A stretch of 64,000 nt of DNA from Chryseobacterium nepalense (GCF_023195755.1 NZ_CP096203.1:3906001-3970000); one strand, 5' to 3'; positions 16,218 to 24,788 are shown, counted from the first letter of the stretch. Notes: a model not told the origin generated them from the letters alone. Program-made: numbers and translations.

Positions 16218-17345
16218 ATGAAAAAAATACTCTATTGTTTGCTTGTAGGAGCTTCCTTTATTTCTCAATCCTGTATTAATGATAATGAAGATCCTGTATC
16301 GGTAGCCAAAATAGAAGGTGCCATTGCAGATCCAAAGGTAGGTGGGGCAACACAACCCAATCAGGTGTGGATCGACCTCAGCGAAACAGACCCGATAACG
16401 AAAGGACCTGTACAAAAACTGACCAGAAGAACCGATTGGGATCTCGCCCTGTATTCAGGACCGGAATTTAAAGTCGTGTTGAATTCTTCCATCATGATGG
16501 CTGCAGCTAAAATCCCTAATGTTACGGATTTCAGTCAGGTAACGGAAGCTAGCGTTTCCACCTTGAAAAATCAGGTTCAGGTAGCCAACTTCAATCCTGC
16601 CAACGAGGTTTATATCGATGATGTTAAAGGAAATTTTCCTTCCGGATATACTGCTATTGAAGAAATTAAAGCCAATGATTCTGAGAATGCGGTTTATCTT
16701 GTCAATATGGGTAAAGAAATCTATAATGGTTCCGTACCCATTGGTTCCGTAGCTACGGGAGGCGACAGCCGCGGATGGAAAAAAGTGCAGATTATACGCT
16801 CAGGAGAAGGATATAAAGTAAAATCTGCTGATATAGATGGAAACAATTATTTTGAAATAACGGTAGCCAAAAATGCTCTCTATAACTATAATTTTATCAG
16901 TTTAAAAAATAAAAATGAAGTATCCATTCAACCCGAAAAGAAAAAATGGGACCTGTGTTTCACGGTATTTACCAACACGATTGCCGGAGCAGGAAGCTAT
17001 ATTTATGCCGACTTTGTAACGATCAATAATGTTGGTGGAACAGGCGCTTACGAGGTAATTGTTCCTGCAGGAACTTCAGGAGTGGAAGCGTATAATAATT
17101 TTAAAACTTCTGATATTAATTCTTCCAAATTCATCTACAACGATCAGCGCGTAATCGGTTCCAACTGGAGAAATCCTGTAGGTACCAATGGTCTGGAAGT
17201 TTACGGGGACCGGTTTTATATTCTCAAAGATCCCAACGGGTATTATTTCAAGCTGAGATTTACCAGACTTACCAAAGCCAATACGGACGATCAGGGAGTT
17301 AAAGACGAAAGAGGTTTTCCTTCTTTCGAATATAAACCTTTATAA
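16218..17345 (+). CDS. hmuY: HmuY family haem-binding lipoprotein
   Basis: 375 residues with a lipoprotein signal (lipobox SQSC, C19), so probably surface- or membrane-anchored. HmuY-type signatures appear twice: QVWIDLSETDPITKGPVQKLTRRTDWDLALYSG near residues 50-80 and KKWDLCFTVFTN near 240, plus YYFKLRFTRLTK near the end. HmuY proteins capture haem and pass it to the HmuR receptor encoded just upstream (11-base gap). This is the anchored counterpart of the T9SS-exported HmuY-like protein at 11636-12943, which shares the same motifs but a different anchor. Confidence 0.88.
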   Translation: MKKILYCLLVGASFISQSCINDNEDPVSVAKIEGAIADPKVGGATQPNQVWIDLSETDPITKGPVQKLTRRTDWDLALYSGPEFKVVLNSSIMMAAAKIPNVTDFSQVTEASVSTLKNQVQVANFNPANEVYIDDVKGNFPSGYTAIEEIKANDSENAVYLVNMGKEIYNGSVPIGSVATGGDSRGWKKVQIIRSGEGYKVKSADIDGNNYFEITVAKNALYNYNFISLKNKNEVSIQPEKKKWDLCFTVFTNTIAGAGSYIYADFVTINNVGGTGAYEVIVPAGTSGVEAYNNFKTSDINSSKFIYNDQRVIGSNWRNPVGTNGLEVYGDRFYILKDPNGYYFKLRFTRLTKANTDDQGVKDERGFPSFEYKPL

Positions 17346-17381
17346 ATTAATAATATTTAATATCAGTGTACTTAGCTGAGT

Positions 17382-17443
17382 GCAACGCCTTTGCGAACGG
17401 AAATATTCACAATTATTTTTAACAAATCCTTTGTGGACGTTGC
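17382..17443. repeat. Intergenic repeat between hmuY and the binding-protein gene
   Basis: CCTTTGCGAACG (17388-17399) and CCTTTGTGGACG (17428-17439) repeat with a 40-base period, and GCAACG (17382-17387) is the inverse of CGTTGC (17438-17443). It lies in the only wide gap (137 bases) of the hmu operon. Confidence 0.5.
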
Positions 17444-17482
17444 GTTACATCAAATTAAAATAAACAAATAATAAGTATATCT

Positions 17483-18361
17483 ATGAAAAAATTCATCCTT
17501 GCAGCTTCTGTACTGATGGCAGTATTTTCCTGTAAAAAGGAGGAAGGTGCTAAAACGGAAACTAAAACGGAAACAAAAGCCGAAACACCGAAATCAAGTA
17601 ATAAAATTGTAACGCTTAATGGTGGGATCACGGAAATTGTAGCAGCTTTAGGCCACGAAAAAGAAATCGTGGGAACAGATGTTACCAGTACTTATCCGGA
17701 ATCTCTTAAAGCGACAGCGAAAGATTTAGGGCATGTACGATCAATGACAATTGAGCCGATCATGGCCGTATCTCCGACATTGATTTTAGCTTCAGATAAA
17801 GACATTAATCCTGAACTGATGGGTAAAATCAAATCTTCAGGAATTAAAACTGAAATTTTTAAGCAGGAATTTACCGTAGACGGAACCAAAAAGCTAATTG
17901 CAGATGTTGCAAAAGCCATCGGAAATACAGATTATCAAAAGCTCAACGATAAAATTGATGCTGATTTGAAGCAGATTCAGCCGATCGCTAAGAAGCCGAA
18001 AGTATTATTCATCTACGCCAGAGGAAATATGCTGATGGTTTCAGGAAAAAATACACCAATGGCTTCTTTAATTGAAATTGCAGGAGGCGAAAATGCAGTT
18101 AATGACTTTGAAGATTTTAAACCTTTAACACCGGAGGCTGTGGTAAAAGCAAACCCTGATGTTTTATTCTTCTTCACCAGCGGACTGCAGGGTGCAGGAG
18201 GAAATGAAGGCGCGCTTAAAATGCCGGGTGTTGCCCAAACCAACGCCGGTAAAAATAAAAAGATCATCGCAATGGATGGCGGACTGGTTTCCGGTTTCGG
18301 GCCAAGGCTGGGTGAGGCTGCTGTGGAATTAAACAAACTTCTCATTGAAAACGCAAAGTAA
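17483..18361 (+). CDS. hmuT: Haem ABC transporter substrate-binding lipoprotein
   Basis: 292-residue periplasmic binding protein of the TroA/BtuF helical-backbone class, with a lipobox ending at C17 (MAVFSC) and a short charged linker repeat (KTETKTETKAET). The core shows the features of haem-binding members: IVTLNGGITEIVAALGHEKEIVGTDVTSTYPE near residue 45, PTLILASDKDI, KVLFIYARGNMLMVSGKNTPMASLIEIAGGENA and GGLVSGFGPRLGEA. It captures haem passed through the outer membrane receptor and hands it to the permease, whose gene overlaps the last 17 bases of this one, suggesting translational coupling. Confidence 0.9.
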   Translation: MKKFILAASVLMAVFSCKKEEGAKTETKTETKAETPKSSNKIVTLNGGITEIVAALGHEKEIVGTDVTSTYPESLKATAKDLGHVRSMTIEPIMAVSPTLILASDKDINPELMGKIKSSGIKTEIFKQEFTVDGTKKLIADVAKAIGNTDYQKLNDKIDADLKQIQPIAKKPKVLFIYARGNMLMVSGKNTPMASLIEIAGGENAVNDFEDFKPLTPEAVVKANPDVLFFFTSGLQGAGGNEGALKMPGVAQTNAGKNKKIIAMDGGLVSGFGPRLGEAAVELNKLLIENAK

Positions 18362-19388
18362 ATTATACGTTTACCTTACCATAAGTGCCATACTGCTTCT
18401 CATCATAGCAGTATGGTCACTTAATACCGGAGTTTATGATTTCGCCGGCAAATCTGCTTTTGAAGTGTTGGGAAAAGTTATAAAAGATGATCTGCACTTG
18501 TCTTTAAGTGATCAATATGTAGTCTGGGACGTAAGGGCTGCCAGGATTATGATGGCCATACTTATCGGAAGTATGCTTGCCGTTTCCGGAACGAGCCTTC
18601 AGGGACTGTTTAAAAATCCGCTGGCAACAGAAGATTTAATCGGACTGACATCGGGAGCAACGTTACTTGCTGCAATTACGATTGTTTTAGGAGGACATTT
18701 CAGACAGTATCTTCCTGAAGCTGTACAATTTTCACTGGTGGGTATTGCCGCTTTTGCCGGTTCATTATTATCAATGTTGTTGGTGTATAAAATTTCAACA
18801 AGGGGAGGAAAAACCAATGTGGTTATGATGCTGTTGTCCGGAGTTGCCATTACAGCCATCGGATTTTCTATCACCGGATTCTTGATTTATATTTCAAAAG
18901 ACGAACAATTGAGAGATTTAACATTTTGGAATTTAGGAAGTTTAGCCGCTGCGACCTGGACGAAGAACATCATTTTAGGAATTGTCCTTCTGATTTCCTA
19001 CAGCATTCTGTTGCCTAAAGGTAAAGCATTGAATGCCATGATGCTGGGTGAAAAAGATGCGCAACACTTGGGAATCAACGTCGAAGCCTTGAAAAAACAG
19101 ATTATCATTATTACGGCATTAATGATCGGAAGCTGTGTGGCATTTTCGGGAACAATTGGGTTTGTCGGACTTATTGTACCGTATATTTTAAGACTTTTAT
19201 TTAAATCAGATTATGCTTTTATCCTGCCTTTATCAGCAATCTGCGGAAGTATTTTATTATTAACGGCAGATACATTCAGCAGGAGCATTGTTGAACCTTC
19301 GGAGCTTCCTGTCGGGATTTTAACAGCATTAATGGGAGGTCCGATTTTCATTGCCATTTTAATTAAATTCAAAAAATCACTGTCATGA
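18345..19388 (+). CDS. hmuU: Haem ABC transporter permease (FecCD family)
   Basis: 347-residue inner membrane permease with about nine to ten hydrophobic segments. Family signatures are RAARIMMAILIGSMLAVSGTSLQGLFKNPLA near residues 65-95, LLSGVAITAIGFSI near 162 and CVAFSGTIGFVGLIVPYILRLL near 264-285, the last being the segment that meets the ATPase. The start overlaps the end of hmuT by 17 bases and the stop overlaps hmuV by four (ATGA), so the importer genes are translated together. Moves haem from periplasm to cytoplasm. Confidence 0.93.
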   Translation: MKTQSKLYVYLTISAILLLIIAVWSLNTGVYDFAGKSAFEVLGKVIKDDLHLSLSDQYVVWDVRAARIMMAILIGSMLAVSGTSLQGLFKNPLATEDLIGLTSGATLLAAITIVLGGHFRQYLPEAVQFSLVGIAAFAGSLLSMLLVYKISTRGGKTNVVMMLLSGVAITAIGFSITGFLIYISKDEQLRDLTFWNLGSLAAATWTKNIILGIVLLISYSILLPKGKALNAMMLGEKDAQHLGINVEALKKQIIIITALMIGSCVAFSGTIGFVGLIVPYILRLLFKSDYAFILPLSAICGSILLLTADTFSRSIVEPSELPVGILTALMGGPIFIAILIKFKKSLS

Positions 19389-20155
19389 TAAAGGCACATC
19401 AGATCAGTTATAGACACAAAGAATTTCATATTCTGGATTCGGTGGATGTTCATCTCGGATATGGTGAATTTTTGGCTATCGTAGGCCCGAACGGAGCCGG
19501 AAAATCAAGTTTGTTGAGTATCCTTGCGAATGAAGTAAAGTCAAAACAACGGGTTTTATTTAAAGATAAAAATATCAGCGACTGGAAAGTCAATGAGCTT
19601 TCAAAACATAAGGCAAAATTTTCACAGCACAACAGCAATGATATTCCGCTTGAGGTGAAAGATGTTGTGATGATGGGACGCTACCCGTATTTCGATGCAC
19701 AACCGGCTCAGGAAGATTATGAAGCCATGAATTCCATGATGTTCGAAACCGATATTTTCCATCTTAAAGAAAGAGAATACAATACGTTATCAGGAGGCGA
19801 GAAGCAAAGAGTGCACTTATCCAGGGTCATGGCACAGCTCCAGAATGAAATTGCCCACAAAGTTCTTTTTCTTGATGAGCCTCTGAATAATCTGGACGTA
19901 AAACATCAGTACAAAGCATTGGAAATCATCAAAAAATTTACAGAAAAAACGAATTCAGCCATTGTTGTACTCCATGATCTGAATCTTGCGGCGCAGTACG
20001 CGGATAAAATCTTATTAATGAAATCTGGACGTGTGACGGCCTGTGGAACACCGACAGAAGTTTTTACCGCTGAAAATATCAGTGAAGCCTACAATTTTCC
20101 CTGCACGATCTGTGATCATCCGATTACGGGCAGGCCAATGATTATTTTTGGATAA
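19385..20155 (+). CDS. hmuV: Haem ABC transporter ATP-binding protein
   Basis: 256-residue ATPase with Walker A GPNGAGKSS near residues 34-42, the signature LSGGEKQRVHLSRVMAQL near 137, Walker B VLFLDEPL near 162 and the H-loop histidine in VVLHDLNLAAQYAD near 195. The Q-loop region FSQHNSNDIPLEVKDVVMMGRYPY is typical of HmuV/HutD proteins. It powers uptake through HmuU. The methyltransferase gene begins two bases after its stop. Confidence 0.94.
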   Translation: MIKAHQISYRHKEFHILDSVDVHLGYGEFLAIVGPNGAGKSSLLSILANEVKSKQRVLFKDKNISDWKVNELSKHKAKFSQHNSNDIPLEVKDVVMMGRYPYFDAQPAQEDYEAMNSMMFETDIFHLKEREYNTLSGGEKQRVHLSRVMAQLQNEIAHKVLFLDEPLNNLDVKHQYKALEIIKKFTEKTNSAIVVLHDLNLAAQYADKILLMKSGRVTACGTPTEVFTAENISEAYNFPCTICDHPITGRPMIIFG

Positions 20156-20156
20156 A

Positions 20157-20807
20157 ATGGAAAAACAGGATTTAAAAATATTAGCACAGAACCTTGCCAA
20201 TCCGCAGGGAAAGAAGGGAATTGAAATTGGTGAGATAATGAATGACACCAATATCGGAATGACACTGGAAAGTATTCAGACGCTTTTAATAGAAGACGAT
20301 GAATACATCCTTGAAATCGGGCACGGAAATGCTGACCACGTAAAAAGCATTTTAAACAAAGCTACAAATATAAAATATACCGGAATTGATATTTCCGAAA
20401 CCATGCACAACGAGGCAAAAAGACTGAATAAGCATTTTGAAGGTCAGGCGGATTTTGTTTTGTATGAGGGAAGGAAATTACCATTTCAGGATAAAACTTT
20501 TGCCAAGATATTTACGGTAAACACCGTGTATTTCTGGGAACAGCCTGTTGAATATTTAAATGAAATATACCGGGTTCTGAAGGACAACGGAACCTTTGTA
20601 CTCACATTCGGACAACGGAATTTCATGGAAAAACTGCCTTTCACACAGTTTGATTTCAAATTGTACAGCAACGCTGAAATGGAAGAAATAATCTCGAAAA
20701 GCAATTTTAAAAGAATGAAAATTTCAGAACGGGAAGAGCAGATCAAAAGCAAAACATCAGAAGAAACAATAACAAGAAATTATACAATTTTAACCATTAA
20801 AAAATAA
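20157..20807 (+). CDS. Class I SAM-dependent methyltransferase within the haem operon
   Basis: 216 residues with a Methyltransf_11-type core: motif I ILEIGHGNADHVK near residue 48 (a variant of the usual E/DxGxGxG, with H and N), YTGIDISETMHNEA near 72, KIFTVNTVYFWEQPVEYLNEIYRVLKDNGTFVLTFG near 116-150. The ATG at 20157 is used; a TTG nine bases earlier overlaps the hmuV stop. It is embedded between hmuV and hmuS with tight spacing, so it belongs to the operon. The substrate is unknown; a haem-related or degradation-product methylation is possible but unsupported beyond context. Confidence 0.85.
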   Translation: MEKQDLKILAQNLANPQGKKGIEIGEIMNDTNIGMTLESIQTLLIEDDEYILEIGHGNADHVKSILNKATNIKYTGIDISETMHNEAKRLNKHFEGQADFVLYEGRKLPFQDKTFAKIFTVNTVYFWEQPVEYLNEIYRVLKDNGTFVLTFGQRNFMEKLPFTQFDFKLYSNAEMEEIISKSNFKRMKISEREEQIKSKTSEETITRNYTILTIKK

Positions 20808-20811
20808 AATA

Positions 20812-21840
20812 ATGAGCACATTAGTACACGATCTTAAAGAAAAATGGGAAGCTCTTAAAGCAGATAATCCTCATTTGAGAATTCGCAATGCAGCGGCAGA
20901 GCTGGGTGTAAGCGAAGCAGAACTGCTGGCTACGAATGTTGGCGAAGGTGTAACGGTTTTAAAGCCGGAATTTAAAGATATTCTGACGGAAGCGGAACAG
21001 CTGGGAAAAGTAATGGCGCTTACCCGTAATGACGAATGTGTTCATGAAAGAAAAGGAACCTACCTGAATGGTGATTTCAGCAGTCCTCATGCACAGCTTT
21101 TCGTGGGAGAGGATATTGACCTCAGAATTTTTCTTAACCATTGGAAGTTCGCTTTTGCAGTGGTGGAAGGTGATAAAAAAAGCCTGCAGTTCTTCGGAAA
21201 AGACGGACTGGCATTACATAAAATCTATTTAACCAAAGACAGTAATGAGGCTGCTTTTGATGCAATAGTGGAAAAATTTAAAGCAGAGGAGCAGCATTCA
21301 ATCATAGAATGCGAAGCGGTAGCTCCTAAAGCGGAAGAAAAGCCGGATTCCGAAATTGATGTGGAAGGTTTCCAAAAAGCCTGGACGGACCTGAAAGATA
21401 CGCATGATTTCTTTATGATGACCAGAAAATTCGGGGTGAGCAGAACGCAGGCATTACGACTGGCTCCGGAAGGTTTTACCAAAAAAATCGACAGCTCGAA
21501 AGTAGTTAACGTTTTGGAAGACGCTTCTGAAAAACAGCTGCCAATCATGATTTTTGTTGGAAACAGAGGAATTATCCAGATTCATACCGGGAATGTGAAA
21601 AAAACACTTTGGCACCAGCAATGGTTCAATGTGATGGATCCGGATTTTAACCTTCACCTTGATGTCACAAAAATCGCTGAAGCATGGATCGTGAAGAAAC
21701 CTACGGAAGACGGAGAGGTTACCGCTATTGAAGTATTCAACAAAGAAGGAGATTTCATCGTACAGTTTTTTGGAAAAAGAAAGCCTGGTATTCCAGAACT
21801 ACAGGAATGGAAAAACCTTGTTGCAGACCTTGAAAAATAA
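20812..21840 (+). CDS. hmuS: HmuS/HemS-type haem-handling (hemin-degrading factor) protein
   Basis: 342-residue cytoplasmic protein made of two similar halves, about residues 5-165 and 180-340, the hallmark of HemS/ChuS/HmuS proteins. Each half opens with a related helix-turn segment (LKEKWEALKADNPHLRIRNAAAELGVSEAE and FQKAWTDLKDTHDFFMMTRKFGVSRTQAL) and has the VxNRGIIQIHTGNVKK-type strand in the second half. These proteins bind incoming haem, and some break it down. It is the last gene of the haem operon and is followed by a good terminator. Whether it degrades haem or only traffics it cannot be told. Confidence 0.9.
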   Translation: MSTLVHDLKEKWEALKADNPHLRIRNAAAELGVSEAELLATNVGEGVTVLKPEFKDILTEAEQLGKVMALTRNDECVHERKGTYLNGDFSSPHAQLFVGEDIDLRIFLNHWKFAFAVVEGDKKSLQFFGKDGLALHKIYLTKDSNEAAFDAIVEKFKAEEQHSIIECEAVAPKAEEKPDSEIDVEGFQKAWTDLKDTHDFFMMTRKFGVSRTQALRLAPEGFTKKIDSSKVVNVLEDASEKQLPIMIFVGNRGIIQIHTGNVKKTLWHQQWFNVMDPDFNLHLDVTKIAEAWIVKKPTEDGEVTAIEVFNKEGDFIVQFFGKRKPGIPELQEWKNLVADLEK

Positions 21841-21859
21841 ATAGTTAGATCGTTTTTTT

Positions 21860-21891
21860 AGCCGTTTTGTTTTGTGCAGGGCGGCTTTTTT
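21860..21891 (+). terminator. Terminator of the haem operon
   Basis: A ten-base stem with G-U wobbles (21860-21869 with 21877-21886) is followed by a T-run. Confidence 0.8.
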
Positions 21892-22020
21892 GATTTAAAC
21901 ACAATTTGCAAAAATATTTCATAAATAACCCAAATCCTTTTATTAAATTATCATGGACCTGAAAAATCAAAAAGTATTGTGATATTTGTGAAAATTATTT
22001 GTGTTAAAAAATAAATAAAA

Positions 22021-22893
22021 ATGAAAAACATTTTCTCAATAGTATTGCTTGTTTTTTTCTGTTCATTGAATGCCCAGAATTTTAAAGCTTATCAGTTCTA
22101 TAATAAAAAAGGAAAAGAAATCAGCACCGAAAAAATGGTTAAGGAACTTGCTGATTACGATATTATTTTCTTTGGTGAAAATCATAATAACTCTATCAAT
22201 CACTGGCTCCAGCTGAAAGTTACCGAGGCGCTTTACCAAAAGAAAAACGGACAGCTGATCCTGGGTGCAGAAATGTTTGAAAGAGACAATCAGGAACAGC
22301 TTAATAAGTATCTTTCCGGAACATTCGATTCCAAAGGATTGAAAGATTCTGCCCGTTTGTGGAATAATTTTTCAACAGATTATAAACCTTTGGTTGATTT
22401 TGCAAAAGCCAAAAAACTGCCTTTCATTGCCACCAATGTTCCCAGAAGATATGCTTCCCAGACTTCAAAGGAAGGACTGGAATCTTTGAACAGTTTACCG
22501 GCGAAAGATAAAACCCATATTGCACAGCTTCCGATAAAAGTCACTCTGGAAACGCCAGGTTATCAGGAAATGAAAAAAATGATGGGAGACCACGCGGAAG
22601 AAATGAAAGTAATGAATTTTGTCTCCGCACAAGCCATTAAAGATGCCACCATGGCGGAATCGATTCTTAAAAATATTCAGTCCGGAAAAACATTCATTCA
22701 TTACAACGGAAATTACCACAGCAAAGAGTTTGGTGGAATTTATTGGTACATCAGACAAAAGAATCCTGATCTTAAAATGGCTGTAATCTCCGTTTTTGAA
22801 TCGGAAGATCCTGAGCTGAAAATTCCGGAAAAAGAGTATGTGCCAACAGATTTTAACCTGATATTGCCTGCGGATATGACGAAAACGTATTGA
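22021..22893 (+). CDS. ChaN family (haem-binding, Tiki-like) protein
   Basis: 290 residues with a signal peptide (MKNIFSIVLLVFFCSLNAQ). The core matches the ChaN/haem-binding uptake family of the EreA/Tiki superfamily: DIIFFGENHNNSINH near residue 50 (GE-H motif), LILGAEMFERDNQEQ near 82, and IHYNGNYHSKEFGGIYWYIRQK near 232, where G-H pairs line the active cleft. Campylobacter ChaN binds two haems and is iron-regulated. Its position right after the hmu operon terminator fits an extra haem-handling role. There is no lipobox-typical cysteine at the cleavage site, so it may be periplasmic and not anchored. Confidence 0.85.
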   Translation: MKNIFSIVLLVFFCSLNAQNFKAYQFYNKKGKEISTEKMVKELADYDIIFFGENHNNSINHWLQLKVTEALYQKKNGQLILGAEMFERDNQEQLNKYLSGTFDSKGLKDSARLWNNFSTDYKPLVDFAKAKKLPFIATNVPRRYASQTSKEGLESLNSLPAKDKTHIAQLPIKVTLETPGYQEMKKMMGDHAEEMKVMNFVSAQAIKDATMAESILKNIQSGKTFIHYNGNYHSKEFGGIYWYIRQKNPDLKMAVISVFESEDPELKIPEKEYVPTDFNLILPADMTKTY

Positions 22894-22949
22894 AGGTAAG
22901 AGGTAAGAGGTAAGAGGTAAGAGGTAAGAAGTAAGAAGTAAGAGGTAAG
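22894..22949. repeat. Heptanucleotide tandem array, eight copies
   Basis: Eight consecutive 7-base units AGGTAAG (copies 6 and 7 are AAGTAAG) start on the base after the ChaN stop codon. The following 230 bases to the next gene show no other structure that I can support. Confidence 0.9.
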
Positions 22950-23181
22950 AAATGTTCTTGTAGATTCAATTTATTTTTGCTGATTACATGGATTAGGCAG
23001 ATTTTATTTAAGTCTTAATTTTAGAATTTAAATAAAACTTAAAAAAATCAATAAAGTTATTCACGATCATCTGAGAATCTGTATACAAAGAGATCCCGAA
23101 AAGTTACTATGATCTTAAATAATACGAATCGGCTTTGAAAAATTTAAAACATCTTTTATTTTTGTCTGATATTCCGGTAAT

Positions 23182-23811
23182 ATGAAAAAAATATCATTTC
23201 TCTTCATCTTTTTAATGAGTCTTTTGAACGCACAGAAACTTTCTTCTGATGAGATTTTTATAATTAATCAGGGAGATACCAATACTGCACTGCCGATTTA
23301 CCAGACTACTGATGAACATCAGCATAAAACTTTACTAAGTCTTTCTACGGAAATTGATCCGTTGGATAAAAATACCGCAGTTTTAGTTAAAAGAATGAAA
23401 GAATCCCTGCTGTCAACGGATGGCGGAGTAGGAATCGCGGCACCGCAAGTGGGAATCAACCGCAAAGTGATCTGGGTACAGCGGTTTGATAAACCCGGTG
23501 AACCGTTGGAATACTTTATCAATCCGGTCATTGTCTGGAGATCTGAGCTGCAGAATCTCGGTCCGGAAGGCGACCTCTCGATTCCTGATTTCAGGGATCA
23601 GTTTTACAGAAGCAAAGTGATCCAGCTGGAATATGTTGACTTAAAAGGGCAAAAATATTCTGAGATGGTGGAAGGATTTACCGCCGTTATTTTCCAGCAT
23701 GAGATCGACCATCTTTTCGGAATTTTAATTTCTGATAAAAAAGAGAAAGAAAAGAATAATGCGTACCAGAAAGTGGACGCTTTTAAAAAAGCAGATTCTG
23801 TGACCAGATAG
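23182..23811 (+). CDS. Exported peptide deformylase-like protein with Cys-to-Asp change
   Basis: 209 residues with a signal peptide (MKKISFLFIFLMSLLNAQ), unlike cytoplasmic deformylase. Motif 1 GVGIAAPQVG (residues 82-91) and motif 3 QHEIDHLFG (172-180, with H173, E174, H177) are intact. Motif 2, normally EGCLS, reads EGDLS, so the metal-binding cysteine is D131. A His-His-Asp metal site could still bind zinc or iron, but deformylation of new proteins cannot occur outside the cytoplasm. The true substrate is unknown; an N-acyl peptide hydrolase role is a guess. It stands alone and faces ohr across a shared terminator. Confidence 0.88.
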   Translation: MKKISFLFIFLMSLLNAQKLSSDEIFIINQGDTNTALPIYQTTDEHQHKTLLSLSTEIDPLDKNTAVLVKRMKESLLSTDGGVGIAAPQVGINRKVIWVQRFDKPGEPLEYFINPVIVWRSELQNLGPEGDLSIPDFRDQFYRSKVIQLEYVDLKGQKYSEMVEGFTAVIFQHEIDHLFGILISDKKEKEKNNAYQKVDAFKKADSVTR

Positions 23812-23826
23812 TTTCTGTGATATGAA

Positions 23827-23854
23827 AAAATCTGCTTCCTGAGAAACAGATTTT
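23827..23854. terminator. Terminator-like hairpin between convergent genes
   Basis: AAAATCTG (23827-23834) and CAGATTTT (23847-23854) are perfect inverse copies between the deformylase-like gene and ohr. Confidence 0.6.
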
Positions 23855-23906
23855 ATTTTAACCGCAAACCGAAGGTTTAAACTTCATTACAGGTAAAAGC
23901 TAATTT

Positions 23907-24329
23907 CTAATTATTCGTTACCGAAAGTTTCACCTCGATATTATTTCTTGTAGCGTTGGAGTAAGGACAGATCTGGTGTGCTTTTTCTGTTAAAGACTGT
24001 GCTTCTTCCAGGGGAACTCCTGGAATATTGACATCAAGCTGAACAGCCAGCCCGAAACCTCCGTTTTCAATTTGTCCGATGCTTACTTCCGCAGTAACAG
24101 TTGTCTCTCCTGTCTGGACTTTTGATAAAGAGATCACCCTGTTCAGTGCACTGTCAAAACACGCTGAGTATCCCGCTGCGAAAAGCATTTCCGGGTTGGC
24201 AAACTCATCATTGGCACCACCTAATGCTTTCGGCATTTTAACATCTAAATCAAGGACTCCGTTGTCGCTTTTTACATGTCCGTTTCTGCCTCCTGTTGCT
24301 GTTACTTTTGTTGTATATAAGGTTTTCAT
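23907..24329 (-). CDS. ohr: Organic hydroperoxide resistance protein Ohr
   Basis: 140-residue OsmC/Ohr-fold peroxidase that reduces organic hydroperoxides, usually with lipoyl-protein reductant. The reactive cysteines are C57 in GYSACFDSAL and C121 in HQICPYSNATR, both at their normal places, and the N-terminal YTTKVTATGGRNGHV is the Ohr signature. It starts on the base next to the ohrR stop codon, so it is translated from the same message as its regulator and the nitroreductase. A palindrome upstream of the cluster fits control by OhrR. Confidence 0.95.
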   Translation of the reverse strand: MKTLYTTKVTATGGRNGHVKSDNGVLDLDVKMPKALGGANDEFANPEMLFAAGYSACFDSALNRVISLSKVQTGETTVTAEVSIGQIENGGFGLAVQLDVNIPGVPLEEAQSLTEKAHQICPYSNATRNNIEVKLSVTNN

Positions 24330-24764
24330 TTATTTTTCTATTTTATTTAATATTTTTAATACACTTGTCTTAAGATCAATCCAATCCTGCTTGGATACAT
24401 CGATCTTTTTATATATTTTTTCCGGAATTTCACAGGCTTTTGCTTTTAAAGCTTTCCCTGTTTCCGTGGTGAATACTTCAACCACCCTTTCATCTTCTTT
24501 TTTTCTTTTCCTCAGGATGAAACCTTTGGTTTCCAGCCTTTTCAATAAGGGCGTCAGTGTCCCGCTGTCGAGATACAGCTTTTCTCCGATATGGTTTACT
24601 GAGAGACCGTCATTTTCCCATAATACCATCATTACAAGATACTGGGGATAGGTAATATCCAGCTCATCAAGGAACGGACGGTAAAGGCCGGTGATCTCTT
24701 TTGCGATTACATACAGCGGAAAGCAGAGTTGGTTTTGCAGTTTTAAAGATTCCTGTTGTTCCAT
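24330..24764 (-). CDS. ohrR: MarR family regulator OhrR
   Basis: 144-residue winged-helix repressor. The N-terminal LKLQNQLCFPLYVIAKEI carries the peroxide-sensing C14 at the position of the reactive cysteine in OhrR proteins, followed by the ITYPQYLVMMVLWE helix and the wing around LETKGFILRKRKKEDERVVEVF. It senses organic peroxides and releases its operator on oxidation. It has no second cysteine near the C-terminus for an intersubunit disulfide apart from C70-type candidates, so it may be of the one-Cys class. It lies between a nitroreductase and ohr in one operon. Confidence 0.93.
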   Translation of the reverse strand: MEQQESLKLQNQLCFPLYVIAKEITGLYRPFLDELDITYPQYLVMMVLWENDGLSVNHIGEKLYLDSGTLTPLLKRLETKGFILRKRKKEDERVVEVFTTETGKALKAKACEIPEKIYKKIDVSKQDWIDLKTSVLKILNKIEK

Positions 24765-24788
24765 GATGTGAAAAAATTAAGGTGGTGA

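Noticed and set aside
23039..23181. Possible small RNA or riboswitch before the deformylase-like gene
   Set aside because: The stretch is AT-rich with no stable stems that I can pair by eye; nothing supports a structured RNA.
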